From Gammaproteobacteria bacterium (lineage in GTDB: Bacteria > Pseudomonadota > Gammaproteobacteria > UBA9339), in NCBI GenBank assembly GCA_023135155.1, contig JAGLTR010000082.1, forward strand, positions 1-42,382: DNA of 42,382 nucleotides, given 5' to 3'. The notes under the pieces were generated by a model. It saw only the letters and a list, made by a program, of their open reading frames with translations, did not search any database and was not told where the DNA came from. A program made the position numbers and the translations under genes. Every line of letters starts with the position of its first letter. Within the stretch, counting starts at the first letter, position 1. Positions 36,161 to 42,382 of the stretch are shown here, piece after piece.

Positions 36161-37670
36161 AACCAGCATCTTGAACATAGAAAGAAAGAACCAGGGTAAT
36201 AAAAGAAAGAACTATAACGATCCAAAGCGTCGTTATGGCACCATAAACAAATGCATGCTTAATAATTGGCAATATTTTTTCTAATACTCCAGGCGGGAAA
36301 TAGTCTTTTAATACTGCAACACTAACAGCTCCGCTTGCAACCCCTTTAAGCAACGCCGCATGTTTAACAAATTGCGTCAATCCCAACTTTATCAAACCTG
36401 CATGAAGCTTTATACGACTTAACAATATGATAGTTGTACCTGTAATTGCCACACCGCAAATGCCACCCATAAATGTTGTTGCATAAAAAACACCCAGCCC
36501 AACCCCTGCTTTTTCTTTTGGTAGGTTTTTAAGCGCAAGACCAACTGTACACGGCAGAGTAATGGCCTTATTAATGCCAAACAAAAGAAATCCGAGAAGC
36601 AACCACCAAGTTATTGTCAACTTCATGTTAACAAGCAACAGGCAAGCTGCGATTCCAAATATTACGGATAAAACAAGCGGCTTCTTGTAGCCATACCAAT
36701 CCAACCATCTACCAACAAAAGGCGATAACAAGCCATACATAGCTGTCATTACTAGAATCATCATCCCAGTCGCGACTGGCGTCAACTCCAAGATATTCTG
36801 GAAAAAAAGTGGCAAAAGAAAAATTACCGAAAACCAAGCATAAGTATTGATAGCCCGAATTATAGTGACGAACAAGTATGTGCGATTCTTATAGACTGAA
36901 AAATCCACTAATGGATGCTGTAAGTGTTTTTCGTAAGTATAGAAGCACAACAATAAAGCCAGACCCAATCCAAAAGTAGTCGTAAATAAAATCGAACTAG
37001 CACCCCATGTAGACATCTCATTTAACGCTAATACTGACAATACCAATCCAGAAAAGAAAATAGATGCACCAAGATAATCCAATTTAACCGCTAATAACTT
37101 ATGATCCTCTCGAAAGTAAGCTACAAGCAAAGCAGCACATCCAATGCCCAGAGGAATATTAATCAAAAACAACCAACGCCAACCGAAAAATTGTAGAATA
37201 AATCCTCCAACAAAAGGACCAAGCGCCTGTGATAATCCCGCAACCATTGTATACATACCTAGAACAGTGCCACGTCGCGCACTCGGGAAAACAGAAGTAA
37301 CAATAACTAGGCCTAATGACAACGTAAAACCAAAAGCAAGTCCTTGCAATGCTCGTCCCACTAGCAACATTCTTATCCCGGTCGCACACCCACAAACAAT
37401 CGAAGCAATCACAAAAAGACTCACACCAAATAAATAAATTTTCTTACGCCCAAAAACATCACCGAGTTTTCCTGAAATAACCAGCAGGGGAATACCGAAT
37501 AAAATATAAACAATAATAACCCACTGGAGCATAGTTAACGGCACATGCAGAACTCTACCAATTGTAGCCAATGCCAAATTCGTTGCATTAAGATCTACAT
37601 TGATCATGACCGCCATTAACGCGACGCCAAGAAAAACTAAATTACAATTACTCGAACTCGCTGTCTTCAC
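36159..37670 (-). CDS. MFS transporter, DHA2 family (14-helix drug:H+ antiporter type)
   Basis: About 503 residues from GTG 37670, preceded by ggagggg at 7 nt; the frame extends upstream to a TTG at 37691 without a good ribosome site. It has NVDLNATNLALATI (DHA2 D1-like), an intact motif A (GKLGDVFGRKKIYLFG) and motif C (GLSQALGPFVGGFILQFFGWRW). About 14 transmembrane helices, the last one at the C terminus. A full-motif proton antiporter in a biosynthetic operon is a likely exporter and self-resistance pump. It is distinct from the MFS protein at 22782-24185, which has lost motif A. Its 3' end touches a VUT gene remnant. Confidence 0.88.
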   Translation of the reverse strand: MKTASSSNCNLVFLGVALMAVMINVDLNATNLALATIGRVLHVPLTMLQWVIIVYILFGIPLLVISGKLGDVFGRKKIYLFGVSLFVIASIVCGCATGIRMLLVGRALQGLAFGFTLSLGLVIVTSVFPSARRGTVLGMYTMVAGLSQALGPFVGGFILQFFGWRWLFLINIPLGIGCAALLVAYFREDHKLLAVKLDYLGASIFFSGLVLSVLALNEMSTWGASSILFTTTFGLGLALLLCFYTYEKHLQHPLVDFSVYKNRTYLFVTIIRAINTYAWFSVIFLLPLFFQNILELTPVATGMMILVMTAMYGLLSPFVGRWLDWYGYKKPLVLSVIFGIAACLLLVNMKLTITWWLLLGFLLFGINKAITLPCTVGLALKNLPKEKAGVGLGVFYATTFMGGICGVAITGTTIILLSRIKLHAGLIKLGLTQFVKHAALLKGVASGAVSVAVLKDYFPPGVLEKILPIIKHAFVYGAITTLWIVIVLSFITLVLSFYVQDAG

Positions 37671-37710
37671 TCCATCCCCTCCGTAGCGCAATCATAATTA
37701 TTAAATCAAA

Positions 37711-38439
37711 CTAAGATGAACCAACATCAAATACAAAAGGATTAAACTTTATATTGTTATCATACGCATCAACTCCTTCCCTCTTCTTGAGGAAAACAAC
37801 AGCTGCCAAAGCAGGAAAAGCCAAAACAACAACATATGCTATTTTCATTAAATATCCAGTGGCCATGAGAATAAAGAGCTTTGAAAGCGGCACATCGCTT
37901 CCATACATCCAAAATACAGCCATAATAGTGCAAATAGCATCGCCAACAGCCGAAGAAAGGATACAACGCATCAGAAAATATCTCCCCCGCAACAATATTT
38001 TCCATTTCGAAAGAAGATAAATATTGCAAAAAGTGCTAAACCAAATGATTACAGTTCCACCGGCGACTATACGCATTACCGGTTGTAAAGCATGATTAAA
38101 GTATATATCCCTTTGAGCCACAACATGTGCAGCTGGTAATTTAATCAACGTGAAGATAAAAACGCCGCACAGTATTTGTCCAAATATTAACAGCCAAATC
38201 ATCTGCCTAGATATTTGATAACCATACACTTCAGTGATTACATCTGCCAAAGCAAATGATATTGGAAAAACAAACGCTCCCCCAGACACTGGAAAACCAC
38301 ACACTAAAATAATTTTATTATCAACAATCGGAGTAATCACTCCAGCAACAATAAAAATTGTTGCCAATAATAAAAGATACTTATAGTGGCGCGCAACCGG
38401 ATGTTTTGCGCTCACACAGGATAATTTACTGCTTAACAT
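37711..38439 (-). CDS. VUT/YhhQ-family protein, copy 3 (divergent)
   Basis: 242 residues, six to seven helices. The hallmark segment is GGAFVFPISFALADVITEVYG with YQISRQMIW after it; the C terminus is GVDAYDNNIKFNPFVF. It is clearly homologous to copies 1 and 2 but has diverged throughout and lacks the YFFGD of those copies (FALAD instead). It lies 31 bp downstream of the KS-T gene and 40 bp upstream of the MFS start, in the same operon. If the array has several substrates, this copy is the likely odd one. Confidence 0.88.
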   Translation of the reverse strand: MLSSKLSCVSAKHPVARHYKYLLLLATIFIVAGVITPIVDNKIILVCGFPVSGGAFVFPISFALADVITEVYGYQISRQMIWLLIFGQILCGVFIFTLIKLPAAHVVAQRDIYFNHALQPVMRIVAGGTVIIWFSTFCNIYLLSKWKILLRGRYFLMRCILSSAVGDAICTIMAVFWMYGSDVPLSKLFILMATGYLMKIAYVVVLAFPALAAVVFLKKREGVDAYDNNIKFNPFVFDVGSS

Positions 38440-38470
38440 AATGTAACCTCAGATATTTGACAAAAAATGT

Positions 38471-40522
38471 CTAAATATTATCCCTAACTTCGCCAGAACC
38501 AGAAACAATTAAGCAGTCTACTATATCCTTCACCTGATGAAAACCAGCAATCGTTTCCAATGTTAATGACAGACAAAAACGCTGATTTATAGAGCTGGCA
38601 AGCTGCAAAATACCAATGGAATCAACTCCCAAATCAACGAGATTATCATCAACTGTAATTACTGAAACATCGAGTATATCCTGGCATATTAACAAGACCT
38701 CCCTTGTAACATCAGCCCCGGATAACCCCACCCGTTTAGACAACATATCTGATCCGTCACTTGAGATCCAATAACGCCTATCTCTAAAAGGGTATGTTGG
38801 CAAAGGCTCCTTATTTCTCTGTCCACTACAATATAATTTTTTGAAATCGACTCTCAAACCACTCACCCAAACATCGCCTATTTTCTTCCAAGAAGCAGCG
38901 TCCCTTTCGATATCATGAGAAAAATCAATCTCCGCTATGGAATCTAATTGATTAACAAAAGATGTCGTTGAATATACCAAATCTCTTCTGCATATTATAT
39001 TTCTCAAATTCTTTAAATTATTTGCCACAACAAATGCCCTATATCGAAAATGTTGTCTACCAACTTGCAATGTGTACGCAATATTACCAAGACTAACATT
39101 ATCACTATCGACCAAGAACTGAGCAAAGTTATTTATCACATTATCGAGAGCCTCGACTGTTTTTGCTGAAAAACAAAAAAGATTCCATACTCCTTCTTGA
39201 TTATTGCATTCAATACTAGTCGCTTCTTCCAAAATTATATGTGCATTTGTTCCTCCTACACCGAACGCACTCACTCCCGCTCGGCGCGGCATAGTTTCAT
39301 CATGTTTCCAAGCCGTCGTTTTATCGTTAACATAAAAAGGACTATTTGCGAAATTAATAGCAACATTTGAACTGCTAAAATTTAAAGAAGCTGGTATTTT
39401 TTTATTCTGCAATGATAGCGACGTCTTGATTATTCCAGCCATTCCAGCAGCAACGCCAAGATGCCCAATATTAGTTTTTACACTACCAATAGCACAAAAA
39501 TTTTTCTCACGTGTAAACTTATTATATGCTTTCTGTAAGGCAGCAACCTCTACTGCATCACCCAACAATGTACCCGTACCATGCATCTCAACATATGTAA
39601 TACTTTCTGGAGTTATACCGGCATTCTCAAGCGCAGCGCTAACAACCCGAGATTGCCCCTCTATGCTAGGTGCAGCATAATTAATCTTCTCGTAACCGTC
39701 ATTATTGATAGCATACCCCTTAATGACAGCTATAACTTGATCTCCATCCTGCAATGCCGTATGCAAGGGTTTTAATACCACAACCCCCAAACCATTACCA
39801 AATACTGTCCCTGTCGCATGCTCATCGAAGGCTCGGCACTTTCCATCTGCTGAAAAAATAGCATGCGGACTATATAAATACCCAGTTTTTTGTCGAGGTC
39901 TGATAGAAACTCCACCAACTATAGCAGCAGAACAATCTCCTAAAGATAAACTTTGACACGCCTGTATAATTGCACACAGAGAAGATGAGCATGCTGTCTG
40001 TATAGCTACGGCAGGACCTTTCAAATCAAGATGATATGCCACCTTTGTCGCAAAACGTGACCCACAATTAAACATTAGCTTTTCAAATGACTCATAACAA
40101 GGCAGGCTCTCTCGAAAATGAAGGTTCTCCTCCAAATATAAATTAACCGATGGCACCGCCACATATACTCCAACTTTCTCATTGGCAATATCAATACCCG
40201 CATTTTCCATAGCTTCCCAGGAACTTTCTAAAAACAAACGAATCTGTGGGTCTAATAATGCTGCCTCAGCATCATTATATCCGAAAAACTCTGCATCAAA
40301 TTTATCTATATCGCTGACATATGCGCCGGCATTAACAAAATGTTTCTTAGACAAAATGCTAGCATCCAATCCATTTTGCAGTAGCTCTTCCGATGAAAAA
40401 GAAGTAATGGAACTTTTTTCTGCACACAAATTTTCCCAGAACTCTCGGACATTCTGTGCATCAGGAAACCTACACGCTATACCGATAATAGCTATATCAG
40501 AATTTTGACTTACATTACACAT
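38471..40522 (-). CDS. Trans-AT type polyketide synthase, KS-T
   Basis: 683 residues. The ketosynthase (1-435) has its catalytic triad: Cys178 in QTACSSSLCA, His314 in VEMHGTGTLLGD, His354 in KTNIGHLGVAAG. Residues 445-590 form the post-KS linker (FSAKTVEALDNVI ... AYTLQVGRQHF ... LPTYPFRDRRYW), as in PKSs with or without AT remnants, but no acyltransferase GHSxG domain exists. The carrier domain has Ser635 in LGVDSIGILQL. There is no KR, DH or ER, so a beta-keto group would stay. It should extend the loading unit by one malonyl-derived C2, loaded by an AT encoded elsewhere. It starts 3 bp after the A-T gene, which suggests close coupling. Confidence 0.92.
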   Translation of the reverse strand: MCNVSQNSDIAIIGIACRFPDAQNVREFWENLCAEKSSITSFSSEELLQNGLDASILSKKHFVNAGAYVSDIDKFDAEFFGYNDAEAALLDPQIRLFLESSWEAMENAGIDIANEKVGVYVAVPSVNLYLEENLHFRESLPCYESFEKLMFNCGSRFATKVAYHLDLKGPAVAIQTACSSSLCAIIQACQSLSLGDCSAAIVGGVSIRPRQKTGYLYSPHAIFSADGKCRAFDEHATGTVFGNGLGVVVLKPLHTALQDGDQVIAVIKGYAINNDGYEKINYAAPSIEGQSRVVSAALENAGITPESITYVEMHGTGTLLGDAVEVAALQKAYNKFTREKNFCAIGSVKTNIGHLGVAAGMAGIIKTSLSLQNKKIPASLNFSSSNVAINFANSPFYVNDKTTAWKHDETMPRRAGVSAFGVGGTNAHIILEEATSIECNNQEGVWNLFCFSAKTVEALDNVINNFAQFLVDSDNVSLGNIAYTLQVGRQHFRYRAFVVANNLKNLRNIICRRDLVYSTTSFVNQLDSIAEIDFSHDIERDAASWKKIGDVWVSGLRVDFKKLYCSGQRNKEPLPTYPFRDRRYWISSDGSDMLSKRVGLSGADVTREVLLICQDILDVSVITVDDNLVDLGVDSIGILQLASSINQRFCLSLTLETIAGFHQVKDIVDCLIVSGSGEVRDNI

Positions 40523-40525
40523 AAA

Positions 40526-42292
40526 CTACACACCCATTTCTTTTGCCACATACTCTTTCATCTGGCCAAATGTACGAAAACTAAAAAGATCTACCATCCT
40601 AACACCATGCGGAATAATCCGCATAAGGCTCGCATGTAATTGCATCAACTGTAATGAGGTAACAGAATTAAACGCAAAATCATCGTTAATGTCACAAGAT
40701 CTCTTGGATAATATTTGGGCCACATTTTTTGTCAAAGAAGATATTACACAAAAAGAACTGTCCTTTCGCTCTAAGATCTTCCCGCCTACCTTCCTCAACG
40801 CTTCGCGATCAACTTTCCCATGCTCACCAACAGGAAAAGCATCCATTCGAATAAACTCAGCTGGAATTATTGCAGCAGGAATAAACCGAGACAAGTAATC
40901 TCGACAAACATCCGATGATATAGATACACCTATCCCCAGGTAAAACACACAAAGCAATACCTCACCACCCATAGGAACTTGCACTAAAACGCTCCTCTCT
41001 ATGCTTGGATGCTGATCTAAATAATACTCCACTTCTGCTGGCTCAAGTCGCACGCCGAAATGCTTGATCTGATCATCAACACGCCCCAAATATTCAATGG
41101 ACTTATCTGGCAAACGGCGCACTTTATCGCCCGTCACATATAATTTTTCACTCACATTACTCAGGCGGTTCTTGATAAATTTTCTGCGGGATAAATTTAC
41201 TGAATTTATATATCCTTGAGCAATTCCATATCCTGCAAGACATAATTCACCTACTTCTCCATCAGGCACGGACTGTAATTCACTATTAACAATATAAGCT
41301 TCCACGCCCTTGCTCGGCTTGCCAATACAATTAATCAAATTATCATGACTCGCAACACAATGATGATGTAATGACCCAAAGAATTCTGTCGGCGCATAAA
41401 TATTGTGTAATTCCACACCCTTATCAACTTTTGCAAAAAACTTTTTTTGCAATACTGGAAATAAAGATTCGCCCCCTGAGAAAACTTTTTTCAAAGGTAA
41501 ATGACGAAGATTGTCATAATACTCTAAAAATTGATTTAACAATGAGGGGACAAACTGAATATATGTAACGCTCTCCTCTAAAATCAAATCGTGAATATAC
41601 CGCCAATCAATTCGCCTATCTTTTTCTAATATAACCAAACCAGCCCCAACGATAAGGGGCCAAAACATCTCCCAAATAGATACATCAAAAGTCAACGCTG
41701 CTTTACATAGCATTACATCATCTATTTGCATATCGAATTCAGATTGCATCCATAATAAACGGGTAATTAACGCCCTATGTGTACCCAACACCCCTTTTGG
41801 CAACCCTGTGGTACCAGACGTATAGATAACATATGCAGCTGATTCAGCATCCATTGGGGGGATAAACTCATTATAGTCATCTACCATAATCTCACTGAGA
41901 GTAAGAAGCTTACTGCACGCCTGCATTTTTGATACAGATTGAATGCCCTCACCCTCTGCAATACAAAAAGACGCTTGCGAATCCTGCAATAAATATGCAG
42001 TGCGAGACAGAGGACCCTCCATATCTATAGGCAAATACACACCCCCTGCCTTCCAGATACCCAAGATTACAGCAGGTAATAACACGAACGGAGACAAACA
42101 AACCGCAACAACTGCCCCAGGTCTCAAGCCAGCAGCAATCAAACCACCAGAGATCCTTGAGGACTGACTTTCTAACTCAGAGTAACTCAAAACATCTTTA
42201 CCATAAACAACTGCTCGCCGATCTAGCTGTTTCACAGCAACCATCCCACATATTTCCGATATCGTCAAAAACTTTTCTTCCACTTCACCCAT
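40526..42292 (-). CDS. Loading module, adenylation-carrier (A-T) protein
   Basis: 588 residues from ATG 42292 (aggggc 7 nt upstream); the frame extends to GTG 42334, giving 602 residues, used for numbering. The A domain has YVIYTSGTTGLPKG (168-181), TFDVSIWE, YAPTEF, YVTGDKVR and the A10 lysine K507 (GEHGKVD). Asp217 (position 235) indicates an alpha-amino acid. My code reading, DVWQFGIGSK, fits no substrate well; glutamine (DAWQFGLIDK) is the nearest I recall. The carrier domain is unusual: DDFAFNSVTSLQ aligns Ser560 with the modified serine, but the usual GG before it is SV. No C domain precedes A, so it should start the chain. Its 5' flank (42335-42382) shows no convincing promoter. Confidence 0.88.
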   Translation of the reverse strand: MGEVEEKFLTISEICGMVAVKQLDRRAVVYGKDVLSYSELESQSSRISGGLIAAGLRPGAVVAVCLSPFVLLPAVILGIWKAGGVYLPIDMEGPLSRTAYLLQDSQASFCIAEGEGIQSVSKMQACSKLLTLSEIMVDDYNEFIPPMDAESAAYVIYTSGTTGLPKGVLGTHRALITRLLWMQSEFDMQIDDVMLCKAALTFDVSIWEMFWPLIVGAGLVILEKDRRIDWRYIHDLILEESVTYIQFVPSLLNQFLEYYDNLRHLPLKKVFSGGESLFPVLQKKFFAKVDKGVELHNIYAPTEFFGSLHHHCVASHDNLINCIGKPSKGVEAYIVNSELQSVPDGEVGELCLAGYGIAQGYINSVNLSRRKFIKNRLSNVSEKLYVTGDKVRRLPDKSIEYLGRVDDQIKHFGVRLEPAEVEYYLDQHPSIERSVLVQVPMGGEVLLCVFYLGIGVSISSDVCRDYLSRFIPAAIIPAEFIRMDAFPVGEHGKVDREALRKVGGKILERKDSSFCVISSLTKNVAQILSKRSCDINDDFAFNSVTSLQLMQLHASLMRIIPHGVRMVDLFSFRTFGQMKEYVAKEMGV

Positions 42293-42382
42293 CAACAACG
42301 CCCCTATAGTCATCACATCACTTAATACTAGCACACAACCCCTGATTTTCTAGAAACAACGTAAGCGGTAATTCACCCCCAC

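Noticed and set aside
38900-39180. Acyltransferase domain in the KS-T protein
   Set aside because: The region after the KS is only about 150 residues, lacks GHSxG, and matches the linker found around AT domains; it is too short for an AT.

Overview
The window comes from an AT-rich, probably host-associated proteobacterium. The complex I proteins, the porin and the accessory genes fit a gammaproteobacterium of the Legionellales type. Palindromic repeats sitting inside coding genes are best known from Rickettsiales, so I leave the order unresolved.

Region 1 (1-5.3 kb). A 5'-truncated PelA-like GH114/deacetylase gene opens the window. It is followed by a PQ-loop (SemiSWEET-like) membrane protein, a HigB/HigA-type toxin-antitoxin pair with a palindromic operator, and a signal-peptide porin.

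Region 2 (5.3-14.25 kb). A tightly packed nuo operon reads A-B-C-D-H-I-J-K-L-M-N. nuoE, nuoF and nuoG are absent, and nuoD overlaps nuoH directly. nuoC and nuoL each carry a related palindromic element of 80-83 bp, inserted in the same reading frame. Two relatives or half-copies lie in nearby intergenic gaps. NuoN is short at its N terminus.

Region 3 (14.3-22.76 kb, all minus strand). This is an accessory block: a DUF2971-like protein, a DUF4143 ATPase next to a four-copy 33-bp tandem repeat, a Dph6-like ATP pyrophosphatase, an ABC-F protein preceded by a three-codon leader ORF with a near-perfect Shine-Dalgarno, a SEC-C protein, a small unknown, a methyltransferase, a possible ATC-hydrolase-family protein, a 139-bp MITE-like element and a decayed HATPase_c_4 gene.

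Region 4 (22.78-42.3 kb, all minus strand). This is a hybrid PKS/NRPS biosynthetic cluster read right to left. It encodes a loading A-T protein, a KS-T protein without AT (trans-AT type), a queuosine-precursor-transporter-family (VUT/YhhQ) protein, an MFS exporter, a free methyltransferase, two more VUT proteins, a 2777-aa NRPS (C-A-T-Cy-A-Ox-T-TE) and a second MFS exporter. Residues read from the two NRPS A domains give DFWNVGMVHK (threonine) and DLYNLSLIWK (cysteine). With Cy and Ox this predicts a Thr-thiazole end. If collinear, the product would be an aminoacyl unit, one C2 extension, Thr and a thiazole carboxylate. The acyltransferase and phosphopantetheinyl transferase are not in the window. 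The cluster is interrupted at 34.9-36.16 kb by an ISL3-type transposase remnant, a 3' tRNA-Thr fragment and the tail of a fourth VUT gene. A shorter piece of the same tRNA 3' end lies at 19.05 kb, so the two may mark an old integration.
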